Assembly: GCA_964428355.1 (NCBI GenBank)
Contig: CAYRYU010000012.1
Span: 1 to 64,000 of the forward strand
Length of the DNA: 64,000 nucleotides
DNA from: CAYRYU01 sp964428355
GTDB lineage: Bacteria; Muiribacteriota; Ozemobacteria; Ozemobacterales; Ozemobacteraceae
Reading direction: 5' to 3'
Under the pieces are notes generated by a model. It had not been told where the DNA came from. It ran no database searches and worked only from the letters and a program-made list of their open reading frames with translations. Shown one piece after another: positions 16,243 through 24,698 of this stretch. Numbering within the stretch: position 1 is the stretch's first letter; every line of letters begins with the position of its first letter. The position numbers were made by a program, and so were the translations under genes.

Positions 16243-18159
16243 ATGGGGAAAGCAGGATTGTCGGTGCTGGGCCGAAGGTTTTGCCCCACAGGGGCGATTC
16301 CCTTCTTCTTTGCCCTCGCGTTCACCTGCGTTGCTGTTTTTGCTGTGGGGCCTTTTGACGAGGATGCTGCGGGAAAGATTCCCGATGCGAAGGTATCAGC
16401 CCAGCCTTCCGCTCCACCCGTTTCCGCTTCAGACATCATCGCCCGGAAAAACGCGGTCCCCAACCTTCCCTGGACCTGGTTCGTCAGGGAAAGGATCCTC
16501 CTCGAGGGTGCCAAGACCGTCCACTCGGTCGCTGACATCCTCGCGCTGCTGGGGGAGGCGTCTTCCAAAGCGGTACGGGAGAAGCTCCTGCTGATCGGGA
16601 TGAACACCCCCCGGAATTTCGGGGAGGTGAAAGCCCTTTGTGAACTTGCCGCCAAGGGTGAAACGAGGGAGAAGATCCTCCTCGCCAACCTCGGGAAAAT
16701 GCGGACTGAAGAGATTCTCGAATCTGCAAGGCAGGTCGGAGCGGACGCGAAGGATCGGATGTTCCGTCAGGTTCTTTCCCAGACCTATGGTTTGGCCGAT
16801 GGGTCCGAGGCGGGATCGCAGATTTCGCTGTGGGTCACAGATCCGGTTCGTGCGGCCTTTCTTCAGATCCAGGATGAGGAGCCGAGATTCTGCGGACTGA
16901 CGGTTAGCGGGCCGACGATCTATGTCGACGATTCGAGGAAGTTCCAGGCCATGGACGGTTTCGGGTTCGCCCTGACCGGGGGAAGTGCGCAATTGATCAG
17001 GCGCATTCCCGATGAGGCGCGGGAAAGGCTTTTGAAGAGGATCTTTTCGTCGGAAGGCGACGGAATCGGGGTGAGTTTTCTGCGCCTGAGCATCGGTGCC
17101 TCCGATTTGAGCCCCAGGAGTTTTTCCTACCTCGACCTGTCACTTTTCCAGAAGGACAAGGACCTGGCGCGGTTCAACCTTTTCGCCGGAGACCCGGATG
17201 TCGTTCCGTTGTTGAAAGAGGTCCTCGCGATCAACCCATCGATCCGTATAATCGCGACCCCGTGGTCCGCCCCGCCATGGATGAAGACGAACCGCAACTT
17301 CCGCGGCGGCAAGCTCAAGGGTGAGTATTTCGCCACCTATGCGCGTTACTTCGTGAAGTACATCCAGGCCATGAGAAGCCATGGAATCCGGATCGATGCG
17401 ATCACCCCCCAGAATGAGCCGCTCAACGGATCCAACGAACCGAGCATGGTGATGGAAGCCGGCGAGCAGGTCGTATTCATCCGCGATCATCTGGGACCCG
17501 CGCTGAGAACCGCCGGCCTGGACGATGTCGAGATCTATTGCTGGGACCACAACTGTGACAAGAAGGATTATCCGCTCGCGGTTCTGGGCGATTCGGGGGC
17601 TTCCGAATTCGTTGCGGGGGTTGCCTGGCATCTCTACGCGGGTGACATAGGAGCCCTTTCGGAGGTCCGTCAGGCCTTTCCCAAGGCGAAGATGTACTTC
17701 ACCGAACAATGGACGAGCCGGAAAGGGAAGTTCGCGGGGGACCTCCGTTGGCATGTCGGGAATGTCCTGATCGGATCGATCCGGAACTGGAGCCAGGCGG
17801 TTTTCGAATGGAACCTCGCCGCCGATCCGTCATGCGATCCGCACACCTGGGGAGGATGCTGGGACTGCAGGGGTGCCATAACGGTTTCGAGGGACAACAA
17901 GGTTCCGGAACCCTTCAACGTCTCGTACTACATCATCGGTCACGCGTCGAAGTTCGTCCCACCGGGGTCCGTTCGGGTCTCCACCGAGCAGGCGGGGAAC
18001 CTTCGCAACGTGGCTTTTTCCACTCCGGATGGGAAAACCGTCCTGATCGTCCTGAACGACAGCGACGATCCAACGCTTTTCAACATCAGTTGCCATGGAA
18101 AGTCCGCACCTGCCTACCTCAACCGCGGTGCGGTCGGGACATTCATCTGGGGGGAGTGA
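16243..18159 (+). CDS. Secreted GH30-family glycoside hydrolase
   Basis: The start is the ATG at 16243, with AGGAGG 6 nt upstream; it is followed by a signal peptide ending near FAVGPFDED. The 638-residue product has a ~200-residue helical N-terminal extension of unknown role, then a GH30 (beta/alpha)8 barrel with a beta-side domain. Landmarks are FQAMDGFGFALTGGSAQL, LRLSIGASDLS, ATPWSAPPWMKTN, the acid/base motif ITPQNEPLNG (Glu about 392) and the nucleophile motif YFTEQWTS (Glu about 488). GH30 enzymes act on beta-glucans, glucosylceramide or xylan; the subfamily cannot be told here. The divergent beta-helix lipoprotein suggests a role in polysaccharide use. The post-signal GPFDED string also occurs in the protein at 29118. 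Confidence 0.88.
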   Translation: MGKAGLSVLGRRFCPTGAIPFFFALAFTCVAVFAVGPFDEDAAGKIPDAKVSAQPSAPPVSASDIIARKNAVPNLPWTWFVRERILLEGAKTVHSVADILALLGEASSKAVREKLLLIGMNTPRNFGEVKALCELAAKGETREKILLANLGKMRTEEILESARQVGADAKDRMFRQVLSQTYGLADGSEAGSQISLWVTDPVRAAFLQIQDEEPRFCGLTVSGPTIYVDDSRKFQAMDGFGFALTGGSAQLIRRIPDEARERLLKRIFSSEGDGIGVSFLRLSIGASDLSPRSFSYLDLSLFQKDKDLARFNLFAGDPDVVPLLKEVLAINPSIRIIATPWSAPPWMKTNRNFRGGKLKGEYFATYARYFVKYIQAMRSHGIRIDAITPQNEPLNGSNEPSMVMEAGEQVVFIRDHLGPALRTAGLDDVEIYCWDHNCDKKDYPLAVLGDSGASEFVAGVAWHLYAGDIGALSEVRQAFPKAKMYFTEQWTSRKGKFAGDLRWHVGNVLIGSIRNWSQAVFEWNLAADPSCDPHTWGGCWDCRGAITVSRDNKVPEPFNVSYYIIGHASKFVPPGSVRVSTEQAGNLRNVAFSTPDGKTVLIVLNDSDDPTLFNISCHGKSAPAYLNRGAVGTFIWGE

Positions 18160-18214
18160 ACCACCCGATCGGCTTCCCGCTTTCCCCCCGAGGCCTATTG
18201 TTCCTGCCGGCCTG

Positions 18215-19135
18215 TCACTTTTCGGGGAGCGGACCGTGAAACGAGCATCGGATAGGTGGAACGATTTCCCCCTCCCCGATCGAATAGGTCCCCGAATCGG
18301 GGCATGAGGGGATGCTCTTGAGGTAGCCCTGCCGGGCCAATTCCGCAACGTCGGCTTTCGCAGCTCCCTTTCCGAAAGTCCCCGGGTGATCGATCTCGTA
18401 CATCGCCGCCACCGCAGAGATGACCTTCATGTTGGCAAGGCATTCCCGGTTGTTGTCAACCTCTCCTTTGGCGTCCCAGTACTTTTCGCTGACCAGTTTT
18501 CCATCCTTCATGACGACGACCGATTCGGGTTTTCCGTTCGGGTGCCACGTCCTGATCTCACCGTCAGGGTTCCCCTTGGAAAAATTCGCATCCAGGGACT
18601 GCTGTCCGTTTTCGAACCATTCCTGGCATGGCCCATCGTTTTCGCCGTCCTTGAACATGGTCGAGGCCTTCTGGTTACCGTTTTCCCACCAGGTCCTGGT
18701 CAGACCATCCCATTTCCCGTTCTTCATGGTTCCAACCGTTTTGGGTTTTCCGTTTTCCCATAACAGGGTATTGAGGCCGTTGATCTTCCCTCCGCGATAC
18801 TCGACCTTCACCTTGACCTTCCCGCTGGGATAGAACCCGACCGCTTCCCCTTCCATCTCCCCTTTTTCATTGAAAGGGGTCTCGTCCATCAAGGTCCCAT
18901 CGAGGAACCAGGTTCGGCCAGTTCCGGTAAATCTCCCGTCCTTGAGGTGGAATTCCTGCATGGTTTTGCCGTTTTCGTGTTTTGAGAAAAGGACCCCCGT
19001 GTATGGAACCGTTTCGCCCGTGAGGAAGAAAACTTCTCCTTCTTTTCGAGCTTCGCTGAAGAGATGTCGTTGCTCTTGAGCCGAAAGGCCGGCTCCGATG
19101 AAAAGGAATAGCGGCACCAACCAGAGATTCTTCAT
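18215..19135 (-). CDS. Secreted MORN-repeat (YwqK-like) protein with pilin-like C-terminal domain
   Basis: The start is the ATG at 19135 after AGAGGTGA; an N-terminal signal peptide follows (ends near LSAQEQ). Residues about 30-225 are MORN_2/YwqK-type repeats, each with a W/F-x-x-x-G-x-x/NGK pattern (TWFLDGTL, LWENGKPK, TWWENGNQK, EWFENGQQS, TWHPNGKPE). The C-terminal ~75 residues (CLANMKVISAVAAMYEIDHP, then LARQGYLKSIPSCPDSGTY and CSFHG) resemble the globular part of type IV pilin-like proteins, without the usual N-terminal helix. The function is unknown; YwqK repeats occur in some antitoxins, but the export signal here argues for an envelope or extracellular role. Confidence 0.75.
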   Translation of the reverse strand: MKNLWLVPLFLFIGAGLSAQEQRHLFSEARKEGEVFFLTGETVPYTGVLFSKHENGKTMQEFHLKDGRFTGTGRTWFLDGTLMDETPFNEKGEMEGEAVGFYPSGKVKVKVEYRGGKINGLNTLLWENGKPKTVGTMKNGKWDGLTRTWWENGNQKASTMFKDGENDGPCQEWFENGQQSLDANFSKGNPDGEIRTWHPNGKPESVVVMKDGKLVSEKYWDAKGEVDNNRECLANMKVISAVAAMYEIDHPGTFGKGAAKADVAELARQGYLKSIPSCPDSGTYSIGEGEIVPPIRCSFHGPLPEK

Positions 19136-19288
19136 TTCGGTCACCTCTCTCGATGGGATCATACGCCATCGTGAGGCACGCTACAAGCGTTAAGGTGACT
19201 CTGATGGCACTCGATCAGGAGGCGGAACGCCCGGGTTCGCGGTTCTGGGGTGAATGTTCCAGTTTCTGTGCGGGTAAGAAGTCTGAGG

Positions 19289-19294
19289 TATAAT
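19289..19294 (+). promoter_or_regulatory. -10 box upstream of the SPFH gene
   Basis: A perfect TATAAT 28 nt before the ATG at 19323, with a GGGGAGG ribosome-binding site in between. The -35 is weak. Confidence 0.55.
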
Positions 19295-19322
19295 GGTAAC
19301 ACTTGAGCGGGGAGGTTGAGGA

Positions 19323-20195
19323 ATGTTGGGAATTGGCTTCTTCAAGGGGGAACCCAACGAGTTCGTCCTGGTCTACAAGAACGGGACGGTGACATACCGG
19401 GGCCAGGGGATTTCCTTCTGGTTCTGGAGGCCGACCACCAGCATCGTCTGCGTGCCCACGGGAACCATCGACGTTCCCTTCATTCTCAATGAAAGCACCG
19501 CGAGCTTCCAGTCCGTGGCGATTCAGGGGGCATTGACCTTCAGGGTGGTGAACCCCGAAACCGTTGCGGGCCTGCTCAATTTCAGCATCGATCCCGACAC
19601 ACGCGCCTACCGGTCCGAAGACCCTGAGAAGCTAGCCCAGAGGATCGTCAACGAGCTCCAAAGGCTGTTCCGGGGAAACCTGGCACAGAAGTCTCTCGAA
19701 CAAGCCCTTTGCGAGGCGGGGGAAATCGCCCTCCTCGTCCTTGGCCAGTTGAAGAAAGAGGAAAGCATCACCCGGCTCGGGGTGGAGGTCGCCGGCCTCC
19801 ATGTAATCAGCGCAAAACCGACTCCCGAAATGGCCAAAGCGCTGGAGGCGGAGTACCGGGAGAATCTCCAGATCAAAGCCGATCAGGCCATCTATCGCCG
19901 AAGGGCGCTTGCCGTTGACGAGGAACGGAGAATCAAGGAGAACGAGCTGACCACCAGCATCACTCTCGAGACCCAGCGCCAGAGGCTGGTGGAACTCGAA
20001 GGGAAGAACGCCCGTGCACAGGCGGAGTTCCAGGCCGCGGCCACGGGAATCCGGCTCGCTCCGTACAAGGAGCTCGATCCCGCGATACTCCTGGCACTCG
20101 GAATCAAGGAGATGGGCGAGAATGCCGGCAAGATCGGGCAGCTTCATCTTACGCCGGAACTGCTGGCGGCCATCCTTCCCCCCGCGCGGAAATAG
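19323..20195 (+). CDS. SPFH/Band-7 domain protein
   Basis: A 290-residue protein with a GGGGAGG site upstream. Residues about 25-180 have the SPFH beta-alpha pattern (IDVPFILNESTASFQSVAIQ, GALTFRVVNPETVAGLL, ITRLGVEVAGLHV), followed by a long charged helix (about 185-255) typical of the coiled-coil stalk used for oligomerisation. There is no obvious N-terminal transmembrane segment, so attachment to membrane may be peripheral. Eukaryotic and bacterial SPFH proteins scaffold membrane microdomains or regulate proteases. The NAD-kinase-like gene begins 14 nt downstream, so the two form an operon. Confidence 0.85.
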   Translation: MLGIGFFKGEPNEFVLVYKNGTVTYRGQGISFWFWRPTTSIVCVPTGTIDVPFILNESTASFQSVAIQGALTFRVVNPETVAGLLNFSIDPDTRAYRSEDPEKLAQRIVNELQRLFRGNLAQKSLEQALCEAGEIALLVLGQLKKEESITRLGVEVAGLHVISAKPTPEMAKALEAEYRENLQIKADQAIYRRRALAVDEERRIKENELTTSITLETQRQRLVELEGKNARAQAEFQAAATGIRLAPYKELDPAILLALGIKEMGENAGKIGQLHLTPELLAAILPPARK

Positions 20196-20209
20196 GCCGG
20201 GAGCCCGTC

Positions 20210-21175
20210 GTGCCCGCGTTCGACTCGGTCGTGGTCATCACCCGCCGCACCCCTCTCGAGGAGTTGGTGTTGCGGTTCAACACGCGGTCCAACGCGCGGT
20301 TCTACCAGGAGGTCCAGGCCTCCCAGGATCCCCATTACCGTGGCGGAGCATTCGATGAGTTCGAGCAGTTCCACGAGACGTATCAGAATGCGCTCAGGGA
20401 GCTGAAATCCGTCCTCCCGCAAAAGACGCGTATCCACGTCATCGAGCGGGAGGTCCTTCCCACCTACCAGTTCGCCGATTCCGAACTCGTGATCATCCTC
20501 GGGCCCGACGGCCTCGTGGTCAATACCGCCAAATATCTTTCCGGTCAGGCAATCCTCGCGTTCAATCCCGATCCGCGTCGGATCGACGGGGTGCTGCTTC
20601 CGTTCGCCATCGGCCAGGCCGCGGCTGTCCTCCCGAATGTCTGGGATGGCCGGTTCAGGGCACGGGAGGTATCGATGGCCCGCGCATCCCTTGCGGACGG
20701 GCAGTCCCTTCTCGCGGTCAACGATCTTTTCATCGGGGCCCGGACCCACGTTTCCGCCAGATACCGCCTTTCCTTCGGGGGGAAAGCGGAGAACCAGAGC
20801 TCCAGCGGAATCATCGTTTCCACCGGGGCGGGTTGCACGGGTTGGTTCCAATCCATCGTCAACGGATCCTGCGGACTGGCCCGGGGAATAACGGGTTCCG
20901 CGATCGGGCGGCCTTCTCCGGATTCCTACCGGCTGGACTGGTCCGACAACCGGCTCTACTTTGCCGTCCGGGAACCATTCATCAGCCGGACTTCACAGGC
21001 AGACCTCGTGTTCGGGATCGTCCAGTCCGGGACGAACCTGACAGTGACATCCCAGATGCCCGACGGGGGTGTGATCTTCAGCGACGGAGTGGAGAGGGAC
21101 GCGCTCTCCTTCAATGCCGGGACGGTTGCCACGATCGGCCTGGCACCGGGGAAGGTCCGTCTCGTAGTTCCCTGA
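20210..21175 (+). CDS. NAD kinase/diacylglycerol kinase-like protein
   Basis: A GTG start with GGGAG upstream, 14 nt after the SPFH gene. The 321-residue protein has the NAD-kinase fold signature SSSGIIVSTGAGCTGWFQSI in the C-terminal half and beta-rich segments around it (GGVIFSDGVE). The position of the usual GGDGT loop reads ILGPDGLVVNTAKYL, so the catalytic glycine-rich loop is altered: the GD pair is replaced by PD. NAD-kinase-like proteins paired with SPFH genes are seen elsewhere, which supports a linked role, but whether it phosphorylates NAD is doubtful. Confidence 0.7.
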   Translation: MPAFDSVVVITRRTPLEELVLRFNTRSNARFYQEVQASQDPHYRGGAFDEFEQFHETYQNALRELKSVLPQKTRIHVIEREVLPTYQFADSELVIILGPDGLVVNTAKYLSGQAILAFNPDPRRIDGVLLPFAIGQAAAVLPNVWDGRFRAREVSMARASLADGQSLLAVNDLFIGARTHVSARYRLSFGGKAENQSSSGIIVSTGAGCTGWFQSIVNGSCGLARGITGSAIGRPSPDSYRLDWSDNRLYFAVREPFISRTSQADLVFGIVQSGTNLTVTSQMPDGGVIFSDGVERDALSFNAGTVATIGLAPGKVRLVVP

Positions 21176-21283
21176 CTCTTTGGACCTGCGGTCCCTTGCG
21201 GGTCTGGCGGAAAAGGGAACTTTTGGCCGCCCCCGTGGTCAATACACCGTGGGACCCCTTACGAATCGGTGGAGGTTTTTTCG

Positions 21284-21799
21284 ATGACGTTCGACAAAGA
21301 GGAGCTGAAACGCAGTATCAAGTCGCTTGGAAAGTTGATCCTTTTCGTGGTCTTTTTCCGGACCTTCGTTGCAAGCGGGTATCAGATCCAGGGCGGCTGC
21401 ATGGAGCCCCAGTTGTTCGATCGCGACCGGGTCGTCGCCAACCGGGCCCTATTCCTCGTCCGGCAGCCGAAGCTCGGCGAAGTCGTTATATTCCCATTTC
21501 CCCGTGATCCGTCTCGCGACTTTGTCAAGCGCATCGTGGCACTATCTGGTGATAGCGTCGAGATCAGGGGAGGCCGCCTTTTCCGAAACGGGGGCGTTGT
21601 CAGGGAGCCGTTCGTGAAGGAGCCGATCTGGGGGAACTTCGGCCCGGTTCGTGTTCCCTCCGGAAAGGCATTCGTGATGGGGGACAACCGAAACAACTCC
21701 CTCGACAGCCGCGCATGGGGGTTCGTCGACCTCGACAGGATCACCGGCCGCGTGGAGTTTCGCTTCTGGCCACCCTGGAAGTTGGGTCTGATCAGATGA
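21284..21799 (+). CDS. Signal peptidase I with Cys at the catalytic Ser position
   Basis: The ATG at 21284 follows GGAGG by 9 nt. The 171-residue product has one N-terminal membrane helix (about 17-30), then the S26 core: GYQIQGGCMEPQL, RDFVKRIVALSGD with the Lys general base (K82), and MGDNRNNSLDSRAWG. Signal peptidase I removes signal peptides at the outer face of the cytoplasmic membrane with a Ser/Lys dyad. Here the nucleophile position, normally Ser in S-M-x-P, is Cys39 (codon TGC at about 21398). All other motifs are intact, so this looks functional. It lies 108 nt after the NAD-kinase-like gene. A second, conventional copy would be expected elsewhere in the genome. Confidence 0.9.
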   Translation: MTFDKEELKRSIKSLGKLILFVVFFRTFVASGYQIQGGCMEPQLFDRDRVVANRALFLVRQPKLGEVVIFPFPRDPSRDFVKRIVALSGDSVEIRGGRLFRNGGVVREPFVKEPIWGNFGPVRVPSGKAFVMGDNRNNSLDSRAWGFVDLDRITGRVEFRFWPPWKLGLIR

Positions 21800-21952
21800 A
21801 GCGGGAGGCCGCCCGCGCGGCCCGACCTGCGCGGCCCGACCCGACACCATTCAAGGGCGTATCTCGGGGGAATTCCCTCCAAGGGGCGATTCATGCTAAA
21901 TTCGGGAGCGACGGGAAGGGTTTCCCGAGTTGGCTGAATCAGGGAGGCGAAT

Positions 21953-22384
21953 GTGGGGAAGATTGCATCGAAGGCTTTTTTGGCGGTCCTCGTACTGTTG
22001 GCGGCCCAGGCCGCTTGCGCCGGAGACCTCGAAATCCGTAAGGACGGTTCGATCTGGGCCCAGGTCGAGAGCGGGGGCGACATCCGGATCGATGGAAGCA
22101 TCGTCGGGCAAATCGAATCGGACGGGACGGTTCGGAAGAACGGAAGTATCGTCGGTAAGATCGAGGACGAGGGTGACATCCGCGACAACGGCAGCTTGAA
22201 GGGCAAACTGGAGTCTGACGGAACGGTTCGCCTGGATGGCAGCATCTTCGGTGCGATCGAGAGCGACGGCACCATCCGCAAGAACGGTTCGATCTGGGGA
22301 TCGGTCACGGGAATCCAGGACTTCCAGGACCGGAAGCGCGTCATGGCCGTCCTGTATTTTTTCAGCGGGGAATTCTCGAAGTGA
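21953..22384 (+). CDS. Secreted repeat protein of the 5-fold beta-flower type
   Basis: A GTG start at 21953 with AGGGAGG upstream, then a signal peptide ending near AQAACAG. The mature part (about 100 residues) is a run of ~16-residue repeats: EIRKDGSIWAQVE, RIDGSIVGQIESDG, VRKNGSIVGKIEDEG, IRDNGSLKGKLESDG, VRLDGSIFGAIESDG, IRKNGSIWGSV. This D/N-G-S-I/L-x-G pattern is that of the small propeller-like proteins annotated as 5-fold beta-flower. The function is unknown and an envelope location is likely. Upstream (21808-21845) a GCGCGGCCCGACC unit occurs twice. A TGC-TAAATT box near 21894 is a weak promoter candidate. Confidence 0.75.
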   Translation: MGKIASKAFLAVLVLLAAQAACAGDLEIRKDGSIWAQVESGGDIRIDGSIVGQIESDGTVRKNGSIVGKIEDEGDIRDNGSLKGKLESDGTVRLDGSIFGAIESDGTIRKNGSIWGSVTGIQDFQDRKRVMAVLYFFSGEFSK

Positions 22385-22502
22385 TCTTCCCCGCCCTTGC
22401 GATCCGAACTGAGGGAGGGGCGGCAAGACCGGGTTCTTTCCCTGATCCTGCTCCGTTTCCAACAGGGGTGAAATCCCACCGGAAGGCGATGGTTCTCCAC
22501 CG

Positions 22503-23651
22503 ATGAGTTGGGAAGCCCCCCTGTTCTGGGCCCTGGCCGCAGCAGTTGTGGCCGTTCTCGTTATCTGGGCCCACCGCTGTTCGCGATGCGGGAAATGGTT
22601 CGCCTTTCACCTCCAGTCCCGGACGCAAGTCGGTGAGGGGGAAGTCCAGGTCTGGAAGAAGCAGAAGGGTTCCGATACCGCCCGTCTCGTCACGGAATAC
22701 AGGTATTCCTATAAAGAAGTCAGGGTCTGCACCGGCTGTGGGTTCTCCGTGGAGAGCTCCACCAGTTCGAAGAGGCACTATCCCTGCGGGACTTTTCCCC
22801 GAACGGCCGGGGAAGCAAAACCGGCGGTGGGCGTCAGGGAAGCGCCCCTGCAGGAAGGCGAAACTTTCCTTCAACGGTGGAGGAGACGCGCCGGTTGGCT
22901 TTTGGCCAAGGTCTTCAAGGTATCGATTGCCCTCCTGGTTGTTTTTTTGATCGGTCTGACCTGTTTCGATGCGGAACTGCTCGAGTATCCCGGTCATGTC
23001 GATGAGTTCCTCGAGAACTTTCTCGAGTTCCTGGCGAATCCCTTTTCGCCTTCCTTCCGCGAGTACCGGACTACGGTCGAAGTGGCTGAGGGGCGATGGA
23101 GGAAGTCTCTGGGAATCCTGGAGTTGAGGAAAGAAACGCTCGAGGACTGGTCCGATAGGGTTCCCCGCGAAGCCTCCATCGTATCGGAGAGATCCGATAC
23201 CCATCTGATCGCAAGGGAAGGGACCAACCTCAAAGGTTTTTACGCGATGGAGATAGCCACCTGGACGAAGTTTACCATCGAAACCTGGAAGCAGGTCGGT
23301 GAGATTGAGGCTTCCGGCACCGGCGCAATTCCTGGAACCCTGACTGCGGATATCCCCGTTCCTGGCGAGCAGGTTCTGGGTTCCAGGCGTCCGGGGGTTC
23401 TTTCGGAGGAGAATTTGATCACCTTTCGCGACCGGAAGAGCGGCCGGATGATCGAGGCGGAGGAATTCTTCTTCCTCCGGCGGAGGGATCGTGCCTACAA
23501 GCTCGTGGGTGATTTTTCCGGTTCCCGGTCGATCGACGGGAAGACCTACTCCGATTTGATGATTGCGAGCGGCGTCTGGGATGCCAGAGTCAGGGAGTAT
23601 TCGACCGGGCGCATAAGAATCATCTTGTACGTTGACGATTTTTTCCGATAG
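22503..23651 (+). CDS. Membrane protein with two Cys-pair (zinc-ribbon-like) motifs
   Basis: A 382-residue protein with two hydrophobic segments (residues about 6-24 and 136-156). Between them are CSRCGKW and CTGCGF, two CxxC pairs about 50 residues apart that probably bind one zinc. After the second helix come ~220 residues without recognised domains, presumably on the other side of the membrane. No strong ribosome-binding site is visible. The ankyrin gene starts 10 nt after its stop, so the two are co-transcribed. Confidence 0.65.
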   Translation: MSWEAPLFWALAAAVVAVLVIWAHRCSRCGKWFAFHLQSRTQVGEGEVQVWKKQKGSDTARLVTEYRYSYKEVRVCTGCGFSVESSTSSKRHYPCGTFPRTAGEAKPAVGVREAPLQEGETFLQRWRRRAGWLLAKVFKVSIALLVVFLIGLTCFDAELLEYPGHVDEFLENFLEFLANPFSPSFREYRTTVEVAEGRWRKSLGILELRKETLEDWSDRVPREASIVSERSDTHLIAREGTNLKGFYAMEIATWTKFTIETWKQVGEIEASGTGAIPGTLTADIPVPGEQVLGSRRPGVLSEENLITFRDRKSGRMIEAEEFFFLRRRDRAYKLVGDFSGSRSIDGKTYSDLMIASGVWDARVREYSTGRIRIILYVDDFFR

Positions 23652-23661
23652 GGAGGGCTGA

Positions 23662-24657
23662 ATGAGCGGGGACGGCGGCCCGCGGGATACCGGTCCGCGG
23701 GATACCCGTGGGGGAAACCCCTATGGGGATTCACTTCCGGGCGACGCGATCAAGCAGCTCGTGGTACTCCTGGCGGAAGGGGGCACGGGTGAAGCTGAAG
23801 GGGACCTTATTTCGAGGGTCCTGTCGGATGATTACGTCGAGGCATACCGGAGGGAAACCCAGACCTTCGGACCGGTCAGAGGGTTGTTCGACTACTGCTG
23901 TGTGAACAGGTTCAGCCGGGTTTTCCGGTTCCTGGTCGAAAGAGGGTACCTCGAGACATCGAAACTCCCGAATGAAGACGGGAACGATTTCGAGAAGGCC
24001 TGTCGGAACTGTGCATGGGATATCGCCGCACTGCTTCTGGAACGGGGGTTCAGACCGGGTCCCGCCGAACTCCAGGATGCTCTTCCTGAGCCCTCTCTTG
24101 TGAAAACCATTCTCGGGGCGGGTGTCCCCCTGGCTCCTTTCAAGAGGTACAAGTGGGAACAGGATTTCGTCCGCAGCCTGGTCCTTTGCGCCAGGAGGAT
24201 CAGGGTGGGGCTGCTGAAGCCTGAGAAGCAGCTGGAAGTGCTGAAGATGCTGTTGGAAAGAGGGGCAACCTTCGAAAATGCCGATGAGGATGGAAACACC
24301 CCTTTGATTCTTTCGGTCAAGGAAAGAGCCCCCCACATGGTAAGAGCCCTGGTTGAAGCCGGGGCTTCTCTCGACCGCGTGAACGGAAAGGGCCAGACCG
24401 CCCTGATGGCAGCGGCGTATCTGGGAGAAGCCGAGAGCGCAAAGGTTCTTGCCAAAGCGGGAGCCGCTCTGGACGTCCAGGACAAGGATCGCCAGACCGC
24501 GATATGGATTGCCGTCAACTATTTCCGCAAAGACATCGTCCGAATTCTTGTCGAAGCGGGGGCGAACGCCACGATCCGCGACATAACGGGGTCCACGCCC
24601 GCCGACCTCGCGCGGAGGAGGAAGCTCATGGATCTGGTTCCTCTTCTGGAAAAGTAA
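23662..24657 (+). CDS. Ankyrin-repeat protein
   Basis: A 331-residue protein, start preceded by GGGAGGG. The C-terminal half contains consecutive ankyrin units with DGNTPLILSVKE, NGKGQTALMAAAYLGEAE, DKDRQTAIWIAVNYFRKD and TGSTPADLARRRK. Earlier, more divergent units (residues about 60-150) are suggested by LLLERGFRPG. There is no signal peptide, so it is cytoplasmic. It is downstream of and coupled to the membrane Cys-pair protein. It is probably a protein-protein interaction scaffold; the partner is unknown. Confidence 0.82.
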   Translation: MSGDGGPRDTGPRDTRGGNPYGDSLPGDAIKQLVVLLAEGGTGEAEGDLISRVLSDDYVEAYRRETQTFGPVRGLFDYCCVNRFSRVFRFLVERGYLETSKLPNEDGNDFEKACRNCAWDIAALLLERGFRPGPAELQDALPEPSLVKTILGAGVPLAPFKRYKWEQDFVRSLVLCARRIRVGLLKPEKQLEVLKMLLERGATFENADEDGNTPLILSVKERAPHMVRALVEAGASLDRVNGKGQTALMAAAYLGEAESAKVLAKAGAALDVQDKDRQTAIWIAVNYFRKDIVRILVEAGANATIRDITGSTPADLARRRKLMDLVPLLEK

Positions 24658-24698
24658 AGGGGAGGCGGGAGCGGACTCCGGGCTTTCCGCATCTGGTT

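Noticed and set aside
22463..22502. Sequence resembling part of an FMN riboswitch (AGGGGTGAAATCCCACCGG)
   Set aside because: Only one short block matches; the other conserved stems of the RFN element are absent and the gene downstream has no flavin link.
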